From Pseudomonadota bacterium (lineage in GTDB: Bacteria > Desulfobacterota > Syntrophorhabdia > Syntrophorhabdales > Syntrophorhabdaceae), in contig JAPLKB010000028.1 in NCBI GenBank assembly GCA_026388275.1, positions 1-64,000 on the forward strand: DNA of 64,000 nt, in the 5' to 3' direction. The notes beneath the pieces were generated by a model. That model was not told the DNA's origin. It saw only the letters and a program-made list of their open reading frames with translations, and did not search any database. Positions 1 through 8,027 of the stretch are shown piece by piece. Numbering within the stretch: position 1 is the stretch's first letter; each line of letters begins with the position of its first letter. A program made the position numbers and the translations under genes.

Positions 1-140
1 AGGCACATTGCCAACTCACCGGCCCAGGGAATAAATGTCTCCGGCTTAAACCAGATTATAATTCCAAAGGCAAGAAACAATACAACAATTAACCCCAAAA
101 ATCCCAGTAAAGGCTGCTTAACTTCTCCTTTCTGATTCAT
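1..140 (-). CDS. partial membrane protein, N-terminus only
   Basis: The reverse strand opens with ATG at 140 and stays open to the window edge, giving about 46 residues. A short polar start (MNQKGEVKQ) is followed by a hydrophobic stretch rich in Leu, Ile, Val and Phe, roughly residues 10-32, which looks like the first transmembrane helix. A Shine-Dalgarno-like AGGGGG lies about nine bases before the ATG, so this is probably a real start. The rest of the gene lies outside the window. I do not recognise the family; a small transporter subunit or uncharacterised membrane protein is possible. Confidence 0.55.
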   Translation of the reverse strand, partial: MNQKGEVKQPLLGFLGLIVVLFLAFGIIIWFKPETFIPWAGELAMC

Positions 141-848
141 ATAGTGTACCCCCTTAAATTATTTTGAATCTCGGATTAAACATAAAACAGTCTTTCTAAA
201 AATATTATCTGTTGAATAAACTTAATTTACGCTAGAAGATCACCTCCTTGTGTTGTAATCTTGATACAAAACATTACATTTGCTGCTATTACAACTACCG
301 GCTGCACAATTGTTTCTGTACACCGATCAGTCCCGACTTTGGTGCTGTATTCTGAATTGTTGATGTATATATTGTACAACAACAGAATACATTTCGTTTT
401 ATTTAAGCCATTTAATTTAATACTTACCCCAAAAAGATTAGGATTGCAAATAAAAAAATTATTCCTAAAAACCATATTTTTGATTATTTCTTTCAAAAAA
501 TTCAGAAAGCCACTTTTATTTTTTATGTTATTTTTTTAACAAGCATGGTTGCTTATAAAAATATTATTAAAAACAATCTGTTACTAACATAGTCAGGATA
601 TAGTGGGAAAAAGATAATACAGTTTTATAGTTGTAACTGATGATAAAGCAAAGGCAGGATGTGTTGTAAATATTTTAATAAATTTCATAAAAAATACCTA
701 TCCTGCTGCACTTATCGGCTAAGTGAAGCAGGATAGGTATAAACAACATTCAAATATTTAAGCTGAACTCGAAATTCTCAATAGAAGTCTCAATGAAAAA
801 TATCGCAGAAGCAACTGTTCTGAGACTTTTACAAGTCCGGCAAATATT
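141..848. other. AT-rich intergenic region
   Basis: About 700 bases without a convincing gene. Two short opposite-strand open frames overlap around 227-539, but they lack a good ribosome binding site and have low-complexity composition from long A and T runs. The only clear element is the terminator at 694-740. The left part presumably contains the promoter of the membrane protein that starts at 140. Confidence 0.5.
694..740 (-). terminator. rho-independent terminator of the ligase operon
   Basis: Arms 694-707 and 727-740 are perfectly complementary (14 bp, left arm ATACCTATCCTGCT). One mismatch and five more pairs follow inward, and the loop is seven bases (714-720). Read on the minus strand the hairpin is followed directly by a T run (complement of 689-694). 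It lies about 110 bases beyond the stop of the 59-residue gene, so it should end the minus-strand transcript of the ligase. Confidence 0.8.
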
Positions 849-1028
849 TTATACAAAATCCTTAAAGTCGGATATATTCAATTCCAACATCTTTGTGCTT
901 GAAAGAAGGCGTACAATATTCTTCTCCACTGCCTGAATGCCTCCTCCAAGCGTATTTAATTCTTCTGCTGTTTTTCTTATCAGTTTAATCTTTTCATCCA
1001 TTTCTTTAATTTTATATTTTTTTGCCAT
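849..1028 (-). CDS. small 59-residue coiled-coil-like protein
   Basis: A 59-codon frame starts MAKKYKIKEMDEKIKLIRKT and ends NISDFKDFV. It begins 18 bases after the stop of the phenylacetate-CoA-ligase-like gene on the same strand and has a strong ribosome binding site (AGGAGGG, nine bases before the ATG), so it is very likely translated as the second gene of that operon. The first half is Lys/Glu rich with hydrophobic residues at heptad-like spacing, consistent with a short amphipathic helix or coiled coil. I do not recognise a family. The operon position suggests a small partner or stabilising subunit of the ligase, which is inference. Confidence 0.65.
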   Translation of the reverse strand: MAKKYKIKEMDEKIKLIRKTAEELNTLGGGIQAVEKNIVRLLSSTKMLELNISDFKDFV

Positions 1029-1046
1029 GGGTTATCCCTCCTTGTC

Positions 1047-2375
1047 TTAGTGTGGTCTCATGTCTTTGAATCTTTTTGCCTTCAACGCATACCTGGGTAG
1101 ACTTTCATAAGGATGGATCTCAATTTTATAACCGAGGTTCGTCTTGACTCTAAGCTGGTCTTTCAGGCGATTCAGGATCTCTGCCTGATTTTTCTCCTGA
1201 CCTGGCCGCAGCTCTATTTTGAGCATGATGTCGTCAATATCACCTTTCTTGGTGACAATTACTTCGTATTCATCACTCAATTCTTCAAAGCTTCTCACAA
1301 CTTCTTCAATGGCTGTGGGGGCAAGGAGCACACCCTTTACCTTTGTAATGTCGTCGGCTCTTCCAACAACTCCACCGTCAATCATCCTGAAGGTACGGCC
1401 ACATTCACAATCGTAGTCTGCCCAGCGAATAACGTCTTTAGAATCGAAACGGATACACGGTTTAGCCATTCTGTCAAAGGCGGTAATAACCATCTTCCCG
1501 TTTTTCATTGGTGTATCGATGATTTCACCGGTATCTACATCTTCTATCTCAACAAGAAACATAGCTTCATTTACATGAAGACCCTTCTGGGTAGTACACA
1601 TGTAACTCCATGCGCCTATTTCGGTAGCGCCGATGTGGTCATATACCTTTGCTCCCCATGCATCTTCAATTCTCTTTTTTGTGGTAGGTATACTTGCACC
1701 CGGTTCGCCTGCGCATGTTATTCTCTTGATGCCTATGGTTCTCGGATCAATACCGATCTTCCTTGCTGTATCAGCCATGCCGAGGACGTAAGTCGGGGTA
1801 GCGCCAAAGGCAGTGCATTTCAGCTCCTGCATCTTCATAATCCTTGCCTCTGTGTCCAGAACACCACCAGGTACAACCTCGCAGCCCACTTTCTCTCCTG
1901 CGTAGTGAGCAGCCCAGAAAGCAACAAATATATTGTACCCGAATGGAATAAAAAATCTGTCCGTATCCCTGTAACCCTGAGCATAAAGGATGTAGGCCCA
2001 GCATTCTGCCCACCAATCCCAGTCCTGCCAAGTGTCTGCCTGATATACGGGTGTGCCGGTGGTGCCGCTTGTCTGCCTGAATTCAGTAACCTGACTGAGC
2101 GGGACTGCCAGCATATCACCGTATGGAAAGGGCGGTCTGTCCTGTACGTCCCTCAGCACTGCTTTGTCGGTTTTAGGGACCTTTTTAATATCTTCATAGG
2201 TTTTGATATCTCCTGGTTCCATGCCGGCTTCTTTGTAAAGTTTTTTGTAAAACGGTGAGTTGTTATAAGCCCATTCAAAAATTCTTTTAAACTTTTTTAC
2301 CTGTAATGCCTGAAGCTTTTCCCGCGGCAAAGTTTCCGCAATGGGATTCCAATAAATGCTCTGATCCTTAGCCAT
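1047..2375 (-). CDS. phenylacetate-CoA ligase family (AMP-forming)
   Basis: 442 residues, the usual PaaK length. The AMP-binding P-loop QTSGTTGTPV is at residues 101-110, and YDHIGATEIG is the typical second adenylation motif. The C-terminal part has the GRADD-type hinge and a small alpha/beta domain, as in phenylacetate and benzoate-type ligases. It should activate an (aryl) carboxylic acid to its CoA thioester with ATP giving AMP and PPi in the cytoplasm. The start is fixed by AGGAGGG about seven bases upstream. The gene is divergent from a LysR regulator and followed by the 59-residue gene. The substrate cannot be read from sequence; phenylacetate is only the family name. Confidence 0.9.
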   Translation of the reverse strand: MAKDQSIYWNPIAETLPREKLQALQVKKFKRIFEWAYNNSPFYKKLYKEAGMEPGDIKTYEDIKKVPKTDKAVLRDVQDRPPFPYGDMLAVPLSQVTEFRQTSGTTGTPVYQADTWQDWDWWAECWAYILYAQGYRDTDRFFIPFGYNIFVAFWAAHYAGEKVGCEVVPGGVLDTEARIMKMQELKCTAFGATPTYVLGMADTARKIGIDPRTIGIKRITCAGEPGASIPTTKKRIEDAWGAKVYDHIGATEIGAWSYMCTTQKGLHVNEAMFLVEIEDVDTGEIIDTPMKNGKMVITAFDRMAKPCIRFDSKDVIRWADYDCECGRTFRMIDGGVVGRADDITKVKGVLLAPTAIEEVVRSFEELSDEYEVIVTKKGDIDDIMLKIELRPGQEKNQAEILNRLKDQLRVKTNLGYKIEIHPYESLPRYALKAKRFKDMRPH

Positions 2376-2549
2376 TTAACCCTCCTCTAAAATAATATAC
2401 TGTCATTCTATGTTATCAAAAAACCCCGTGCAATAGAGTGCATCAGAGTCATAACAGTTTAAGAGCTAATGAATCCTAAAAATTCTCTCCCATTTTTTAA
2501 GGAAATTAATTTTTTCAATTTAATGTGTTTTGGTATACTTCTTTTCATA

Positions 2550-2579
2550 TTGACAGGTCAACATAATTATTTTTATAAT
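2550..2579 (+). promoter_or_regulatory. sigma70-type promoter of the LysR gene
   Basis: TTGACA at 2550-2555 and TATAAT at 2574-2579 are separated by 18 bases, a near-consensus vegetative promoter pointing to the LysR gene. The -35 box lies inside a small palindrome, TTGACAGGTCAA (2550-2561), which could be a binding site for the regulator itself. Confidence 0.65.
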
Positions 2580-2654
2580 TTGTTTAATAAAATTAATACA
2601 ATTTACCCTGAATCAGGATGGGCATGTCAAACATCATAATAATTGCATGTTAAT

Positions 2655-3593
2655 ATGAATCTTAACCAACTCCGTGTTTTTTATAACGTTATGAAACTGG
2701 GCACCTATTCGAAAGCGGCTGAAGAGCTTTGTGTGACTGAACCGGCTGTTTTTATTCAGGTTCGTTCGCTTGAGCGTTATGTCGGGTTTACACTTATTAA
2801 CCGGTTCGGAAAAGAACTAATGCTTACAGAGATTGGCCAACTCCTTTATGATTATGCTGAAAAGATATTTACCCTCGTTGATGATTTAACCGTAGAAGTC
2901 AAGGAACTCCGGGAACTCAAGAAGGGTTCATTACGTCTTGGTTCAACAAGAGCTATAGCACAATACCTCATGCCGATTATCATATCCTCATTTCAGGACA
3001 GTCACCCTCATATAGCCGTGCATCTTGTTGAAAGAGGTTCGCAGGAATTGGTCGATGATGTCATGCTACACTTGTTAGATCTGGCAATAGTAGCAAAAGT
3101 TCCTTATCCTGAACAAATGAATGTAATACCTTTCAGCAGGGAAGACATACTTCTTGTTGCTTCTCCACAAAATAAGCTTTTGAAGAAGAAAAAGGTTTCT
3201 CTCCAGGATCTTGTTGGAGAGCCTCTAATTTGGACTGATGCCAGATCAGCTATTAAGTTTTCTATTTGGAAAGAATTTGAGAAAAGAGGTCTTCAACCAT
3301 CTGTATTTATTGAGGCTGGAAATATTGAGTTTATCAAACAACTGGTAAAAAAGAATAAAGGTTTTTCATTTCTGTCAAGCATAAGTGTAAGAGATGAAAT
3401 AGAAAGAGGAGAGTTGTCTACAATTCCTCTTAAGGACGGTGCGTTCTCAATAGACATTGATGTTATTCACCTCAAGGGAAAAACTCTTTCCCCCATAGCT
3501 GCAACTTTTTTGAGTTTTCTTCAGGAACACAGGCATTCTAACAGATTGTGGAAACTTGCAGAAGAGATAACTCAAAGTGTCTCCTTGCCATAA
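2655..3593 (+). CDS. LysR-family transcriptional regulator
   Basis: The protein starts MNLNQLRVFYNVMKLGTYSK, the typical LysR winged helix-turn-helix (residues about 1-60), followed by an effector-binding domain with the usual ELKKGSLRLGST linker. I chose ATG 2655 because LysR proteins normally begin within a few residues of the first helix; a TTG at 2643 adds four residues. No clear ribosome binding site is visible for either. It is divergent from the ligase gene at 1047-2375, the classic arrangement for a LysR controlling its neighbour, presumably in response to the ligase substrate or CoA product. It is not closely similar in sequence to the LysR pair at 13 and 30 kb. Confidence 0.9.
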   Translation: MNLNQLRVFYNVMKLGTYSKAAEELCVTEPAVFIQVRSLERYVGFTLINRFGKELMLTEIGQLLYDYAEKIFTLVDDLTVEVKELRELKKGSLRLGSTRAIAQYLMPIIISSFQDSHPHIAVHLVERGSQELVDDVMLHLLDLAIVAKVPYPEQMNVIPFSREDILLVASPQNKLLKKKKVSLQDLVGEPLIWTDARSAIKFSIWKEFEKRGLQPSVFIEAGNIEFIKQLVKKNKGFSFLSSISVRDEIERGELSTIPLKDGAFSIDIDVIHLKGKTLSPIAATFLSFLQEHRHSNRLWKLAEEITQSVSLP

Positions 3594-3730
3594 ATTATTC
3601 TTTATCTCACAGGATTTAAAATAAATAAAAAAAATATTGAAACTTCTATATAATAATGAGTATAAAGTACTTACAGGGTGGTTAAATCCAAAGCTACCAT
3701 AAAAATCACAGAAAAAAAAGGAGGGGTAGT

Positions 3731-4000
3731 ATGACAAAGGCAGAGATAATAGGTAAAATGGCAGCAAACGCAAAAGTAACAAAAACGGCAGCCGGTAAAG
3801 CATTAGATGCTTTTATCGACAGCATTAAGGCATCTTTGAAAAAAGAAGAAAGGGTTACGCTTGTAGGTTTTGGCACATTCTCGGTTTCTAAGAGGCAGGC
3901 AAGAAAGGGGAGAAACCCTAGGACAGGTAAAGAAATAAAAATACCTGCCAGAAAAGTACCAAAATTCACGGCAGGCAAGGCATTCAAGGAAGCAGTTTGA
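3731..4000 (+). CDS. hup: HU/IHF-family DNA-binding protein
   Basis: 89 residues beginning [21 protein letters not shown], with the conserved core [25 protein letters not shown] that forms the DNA-gripping arm, and the C-terminal [12 protein letters not shown]. This is a full-length HU-type nucleoid protein; sequence alone does not separate HU from IHF subunits, but the arm and C-terminus look HU-like. AAAGGAGG lies a few bases before the ATG. A terminator follows at 4023-4053. It forms a single-gene unit convergent with hemC. Confidence 0.93.
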   Translation: MTKAEIIGKMAANAKVTKTAAGKALDAFIDSIKASLKKEERVTLVGFGTFSVSKRQARKGRNPRTGKEIKIPARKVPKFTAGKAFKEAV

Positions 4001-4022
4001 ACTATTAAATGACCATTTTATA

Positions 4023-4053
4023 ATAAATGCCTCCCTTTTTGGGAGGCATTTAT
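4023..4053 (+). terminator. rho-independent terminator after HU
   Basis: Perfect 13-bp stem (ATAAATGCCTCCC at 4023-4035 against 4041-4053) with a five-base T loop, followed by TATATTT. It overlaps the last codon of the convergent hemC gene, so it may also serve the opposite strand, though the tail there is less T-rich. Confidence 0.8.
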
Positions 4054-4937
4054 ATTTCAGGCATTATATTTAAGACTTCAGCAACCAGTTTGTCGGGTTG
4101 ATCGACAAAGCCTTCAAATTTATCTTTTATCAAAATCTCTCCATTGTCTTTGCATAATACAACATACAAATCTATTTTTTTGTTATTAATTCTTGCGTTA
4201 ATGCCTAAAGGTGTCTGACATCCTCCTCCTATGGCTGACAGAAGTTTTCTCTCTATGGCAATCTCCAGAAAACTGTTCTCATGGTTTATGGGTTTTAACA
4301 TATTCAATGCTTCACTCTCATTTCTTATTTCAATTCCTATTGCGCCCTGGCCGGCCGGCGGCACCATTATTTCAAAGGGGAGTATCTCCTTTATGTATTG
4401 TTCAAAACCCATTCTTTTTATCCCTGCATACGCAAGTATGATGCCGTCTAAACCTTGTTCCGTCATTTTCCTTATCCTTGTATCAATATTTCCCCTGAGA
4501 TTCACAACATCAATATTCCGGTTGAAGTTAAGAATCTGTGATTTTCTTCTGATGCTGCTTGTACCTATTTTTGCTTTATTTCCAATGCTTTTTATATTCT
4601 TATGTTTCAGAGAGATGAATGCATCCCTGGGATCTTCTCTTTTGAGAATTGCGCCGACAGTTAATGTTTTACCAAGCTCGGTCGGAAGATCTTTCATACT
4701 ATGAACGGCAATATCTATCTCTTTTCTTAATAAAGCTTCTTCGATTTCTTTAACGAAGATGCCTTTGCCGCCGATAAGGTTCAACGGGGCATCCCAGTTA
4801 GTGTCGCCGGTTGTTTTAATAATTTTGACAGGAAAATTAAAATCCGGATATATATGCTTCAGAACTTCTATTGTTAATTCTGTTTGCTTTAACGCAAGTT
4901 TACTCCCTCTCGTGCCCACTATCCATTTTGTTTTCAT
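4050..4937 (-). CDS. hemC: porphobilinogen deaminase (hydroxymethylbilane synthase)
   Basis: 295 residues. It polymerises four porphobilinogen molecules to hydroxymethylbilane in tetrapyrrole synthesis. The N-terminal VGTRGSKLAL motif, the catalytic Asp in AVHSMKDLP (D83) and the dipyrromethane-anchoring Cys in IGGGCQTP (C240) are all present. It is slightly shorter than the common ~310 residues, by trimming of the C-terminal domain. Its start lies 38 bases inside the end of hemA on the same strand, so the two are translationally coupled in one operon with the CcsA/HemX-like gene. Confidence 0.95.
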   Translation of the reverse strand: MKTKWIVGTRGSKLALKQTELTIEVLKHIYPDFNFPVKIIKTTGDTNWDAPLNLIGGKGIFVKEIEEALLRKEIDIAVHSMKDLPTELGKTLTVGAILKREDPRDAFISLKHKNIKSIGNKAKIGTSSIRRKSQILNFNRNIDVVNLRGNIDTRIRKMTEQGLDGIILAYAGIKRMGFEQYIKEILPFEIMVPPAGQGAIGIEIRNESEALNMLKPINHENSFLEIAIERKLLSAIGGGCQTPLGINARINNKKIDLYVVLCKDNGEILIKDKFEGFVDQPDKLVAEVLNIMPEI

Positions 4938-6189
4938 CCTCTACCTCAAAACTGAATATTTTCTTAATTATATCAATGACAACCGGGTCTTCATTCTTTT
5001 TTATCATTGAAATATGTGGATGAATTAACTTGTTAACGATATTTTTAGTTAAAATATCGATAAGTTTCAAGGTCTCTTCGTCAGCATTTTTCAACTTCTG
5101 TGTAATTTTTCTCAGTTCTTTTTCTCTTGTTTCATCAACTATTCCAATAATGTGTGTTATAAGAGGGTTCACATCGAGCCTGTTAAGCCATGCTGTAAAA
5201 TTTGATTTTTCCTCGTCAATAATAGCCATAGCTTTCTCTGATTCTTTAACCCTGTCTGAAATATGCTTTTGTGAAAGCTCTTTAAGGTCATCAATATCAT
5301 AGAGATATACATTTTCAAAATCATTTACTTCCGGGTCCACATCCCTTGGCAAGGCGATATCTATAAAAAACAGGGGTTTGTTTTTCCTTTTTTTCATTAC
5401 TGTATGGACTAGTGTTTTGTCAATTATCGGTTTCTCCGAACCTGTAGACGAAAGTACCATGTCGACTTTTGTCAACAATTCCGGTATTTCCTGAAAAAGA
5501 CAAGGGGTGCCGATAATTTCTTCTGAAAGATTTTGTGCATGCTGAAATGTTCTGTTTGCAATAAAGATTTCATTAAGCCCTTCTTTTCTAAAATATTTTA
5601 ATGCAATTTCACACATCTCGCCGACGCCGATTACGAGGATCTTTTTTTTATGCAATTCACCAAAAATATTTTTTGACAGTTCTATCGCCATGGAACTGAT
5701 TGATATTGGGTTATATCCTATCCTGGTCTCAGTCCTTATCCTTTTTGCAACATTAAATGTTTTATGAAAGGTTTTATCGAGAAAAAAACCTGTGGCGTTC
5801 TGAAGGGTGGCTGTTCTGTATGCATCCTTGATCTGGCCAAGTATCTGCGGTTCCCCTATAACCATTGAATCAAGCCCTGAGGCTACGAGAAACAGATGCC
5901 TGTAGGCATCTTCGTCCTCGAAACAATAGGTGTAATTGCTTATCCAGTCCTGTTTTATACTAAAATCAATGAAAAGTGTATCGTGAATTATATTGAGGGA
6001 TTCTTCCTGATCATTCGTACAAAAATATATTTCGGTTCTGTTGCAGGTAGAGACGATAACTGCTTCATGAATACCTGCTGTTTTTATTCTTGATAAAGTG
6101 TCGGGTATGCTCTCCTCGGGAATATATAGTTTCTCTCTTATATCAATAGGGGCGGTATTGTGATTGAGTCCGAACACTACAATGTGCAT
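4900..6189 (-). CDS. hemA: glutamyl-tRNA reductase
   Basis: 429 residues, full length. It reduces glutamyl-tRNA to glutamate-1-semialdehyde, the first committed step of C5-pathway tetrapyrrole synthesis. The catalytic Cys lies in STCNRTE (C49), followed by the SGLDSMVIGEPQILGQ segment and the NADPH-binding VIGVGEMCE motif; the C-terminal helical dimerisation domain is complete. An AGAAGG-type ribosome binding site precedes the ATG. The gene follows the CcsA/HemX-like membrane protein and overlaps hemC. Demand for corrinoids in the methyltransferase cluster at 44-47 kb fits a need for this pathway. Confidence 0.96.
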   Translation of the reverse strand: MHIVVFGLNHNTAPIDIREKLYIPEESIPDTLSRIKTAGIHEAVIVSTCNRTEIYFCTNDQEESLNIIHDTLFIDFSIKQDWISNYTYCFEDEDAYRHLFLVASGLDSMVIGEPQILGQIKDAYRTATLQNATGFFLDKTFHKTFNVAKRIRTETRIGYNPISISSMAIELSKNIFGELHKKKILVIGVGEMCEIALKYFRKEGLNEIFIANRTFQHAQNLSEEIIGTPCLFQEIPELLTKVDMVLSSTGSEKPIIDKTLVHTVMKKRKNKPLFFIDIALPRDVDPEVNDFENVYLYDIDDLKELSQKHISDRVKESEKAMAIIDEEKSNFTAWLNRLDVNPLITHIIGIVDETREKELRKITQKLKNADEETLKLIDILTKNIVNKLIHPHISMIKKNEDPVVIDIIKKIFSFEVEDENKMDSGHERE

Positions 6190-6212
6190 TTCAAAAAGCC
6201 TTCTGGAGGGAT

Positions 6213-7028
6213 CTAAATGAACGAATGCTGTCCTCCTAAAAAGAAACTAACGCCAAAAAAAGTTATAAGTATTGAAAAAAAACCTATAATCATCATATAT
6301 GCGGTTTTTCTGCCCCTCCAGCCAATGGTAAGTCTGTTGTGAATGAGAATGGCATATACAATCCATGTAATAAGAGACCATGTTTCTTTAGGATCCCAGT
6401 TCCAGTATGAACCCCAGATTGTGCTTGCCCATATGGAGCCGGTTATAATGCCTATAGTAAGAAAAGTAAAGCCGTAAGAAATACATCGGTAGTTAATTAA
6501 ATCGAGTGTTTCAAGGGAAGGGAATCTCGTAGTCATGGGTGAAAACCTTTTCTTTTTGATATTTTTTTCAACAATCAAGTAGACTACTGAAACGAAAAAG
6601 CTGATTAAAAAAACCGCACTGCCGATAAATGAAAAAATAGTATGAACAGGCAGCCAGTAGCTGTTAAGTGCAGGTGGCAGAGGCTTGATCTCTGTGGGAA
6701 AAGCGAAAGCAAAAATAAAAATTATCGTCAAAACAGGCAGAAAAATACTACCGAGCATTTCCATTTTATACATTTTTTTGATATACAGAAAAAAACAGGC
6801 GATGCATAGAGAAAAAAAGGAGAGAGCTTCATATGCATTTGTTATTGGTGTATAGCCTGCCTTCAAGTACCTGACAAGTGTTGCGAAAAAATGGATCGAC
6901 AAACCTATTATAAAAAAATAATGTCCCAGCCTCTCAATTATCTTTTTGCTGACAGTTAAGTAAAAAAGACATGATATTGTTGAGATCACATAGAAAGAAA
7001 GGGCAATATAAGATAGGTATATATTCAT
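6213..7028 (-). CDS. CcsA/HemX-like heme-handling membrane protein
   Basis: 271 residues with about eight hydrophobic segments. The tryptophan-rich signature WGSYWNWDPKET (residues 205-216) is that of the heme-handling protein family (CcsA, CcmC, ResC, HemX). Conserved His candidates are at about 47, 129 and 230. Placement directly upstream of hemA matches HemX of Bacillus, which modulates glutamyl-tRNA reductase level, while many deltaproteobacterial homologues are annotated as cytochrome c assembly proteins; both readings are possible. The start codon overlaps the preceding gene by four bases (ATGA), showing translational coupling. Confidence 0.85.
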   Translation of the reverse strand: MNIYLSYIALSFYVISTISCLFYLTVSKKIIERLGHYFFIIGLSIHFFATLVRYLKAGYTPITNAYEALSFFSLCIACFFLYIKKMYKMEMLGSIFLPVLTIIFIFAFAFPTEIKPLPPALNSYWLPVHTIFSFIGSAVFLISFFVSVVYLIVEKNIKKKRFSPMTTRFPSLETLDLINYRCISYGFTFLTIGIITGSIWASTIWGSYWNWDPKETWSLITWIVYAILIHNRLTIGWRGRKTAYMMIIGFFSILITFFGVSFFLGGQHSFI

Positions 7029-7696
7029 CTGCTTTCTTTCAGGAATCTTGTTTTTATCTCGTTCATATTCATTTTTATCAGTTCTTTCATGTCTGATTTA
7101 TTTATTTCTGCCATTATCTCCGCCCTCTTTTTTTTATCTCTTACTATTTCAATTAAAAGTTTTCTGAATTTCCCGATAATACGAGCATATTTTATATAAT
7201 CTTCTGTAATATATCCGCTTATCTCTTTTTTCAGCTTTTTTGACAGCGAAGGCAGAACTCCGGAAGTAGAAACGGCAATAACAATAGGGCCTTTTCTTAC
7301 AATAGATGGGACAATAAAATCACAAAGAACCGGATCGTCAACAACATTAACCGGGATACCTCTTACTGCAGCTTCTTTCTTGATTCTTTCATTAATTTCT
7401 TTTTTGTTTGTGGCTGCGAATACCAATGATGCCCTGTCTAAATCACCGTCTTTATATTCACGTTCAATAACCTCAATTTTACCAGATTCTGATAGCTTTG
7501 ATAAGGTCGCAGTAATTTTTGGACTGATTACTTTTACATCAGCATTAAATTTAAGAAGCATTACAACCTTTCTTTCGGCTATCTTTCCGCCTCCTGTAAC
7601 AATACAGGATTTGCCTGAAATGTCCAGAAAAAGAGGATAATGCAACTGTTTAGTATAAAATCTGGAACTTTTTGAATTCATTTTTGAATTCTTCAT
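7025..7696 (-). CDS. precorrin-2 dehydrogenase / sirohydrochlorin ferrochelatase (CysG N-terminal type)
   Basis: 223 residues. It contains the NAD-binding motif CIVTGGGKIAERKV, the conserved NVVDDPVLCDFIVPS catalytic segment and the STSGVLPSLSKKL segment seen in Met8 and the CysG N-terminal half. It should oxidise precorrin-2 and insert iron to make siroheme, or supply sirohydrochlorin to a cobalamin branch. The methyltransferase half of CysG is absent, so a separate CobA must be encoded elsewhere. It overlaps acyP by 47 bases and the next gene by four. The first Met is followed by another at codon 6; either may be the start. Confidence 0.9.
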   Translation of the reverse strand: MKNSKMNSKSSRFYTKQLHYPLFLDISGKSCIVTGGGKIAERKVVMLLKFNADVKVISPKITATLSKLSESGKIEVIEREYKDGDLDRASLVFAATNKKEINERIKKEAAVRGIPVNVVDDPVLCDFIVPSIVRKGPIVIAVSTSGVLPSLSKKLKKEISGYITEDYIKYARIIGKFRKLLIEIVRDKKKRAEIMAEINKSDMKELIKMNMNEIKTRFLKESR

Positions 7697-7922
7697 GTCT
7701 AATATCTAAGTTTTCAACATAAGCGCCTCTTGGGCCTTTGCTGCACCATGCAATAAATTCGTCGACGGGCTCATCATCTCCTTCGCAAACAATTTCAACC
7801 CTGCCATCATTTAAATTTCTTACCCATCCTTTTAATCCGAGCTTCTCGGCTTGTATCATTGTGTTGTGTCTGAAATATACACCCTGTACTATACCCCTGA
7901 CATATATATGGTTTCTTTTCAT
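7650..7922 (-). CDS. acyP: acylphosphatase
   Basis: 90 residues, the standard length. It hydrolyses carboxyl-phosphate bonds in small molecules such as acetyl phosphate. The signature GIVQGVYFRHNT carries the catalytic Arg (R18), and GWVRNLNDGRVE carries the catalytic Asn (N36). A longer frame reaches back to 8300, but the family alignment and the ATG at 7922 set this start. It is the first gene of the minus-strand operon leading into the tetrapyrrole genes and is divergent from the large activase gene at 8028. Confidence 0.93.
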   Translation of the reverse strand: MKRNHIYVRGIVQGVYFRHNTMIQAEKLGLKGWVRNLNDGRVEIVCEGDDEPVDEFIAWCSKGPRGAYVENLDIRHEEFKNEFKKFQILY

Positions 7923-8027
7923 AGTCGATATTTGTATTGATTTAAAGCCTTTTATATTATAATTAAAACATAAGAGCCTTACAAAATCAAAATCTTTGTA
8001 TAATGTATAATATAGGGGGATACAGAG

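Noticed and set aside
227-539. Two overlapping opposite-strand open frames of about 90 residues
   Set aside because: Low-complexity AT-rich translation, no ribosome binding site, no family resemblance; chance frames in non-coding DNA.
1113-2258. 381-residue plus-strand frame opposite the phenylacetate-CoA-ligase-like gene
   Set aside because: It is the antisense shadow of a clear family member with intact motifs.
2376-2460. Possible sigma54 promoter (GCAC...TTGC) for the phenylacetate-CoA-ligase-like gene
   Set aside because: The GG doublet is missing and the spacing is one base short of the consensus.
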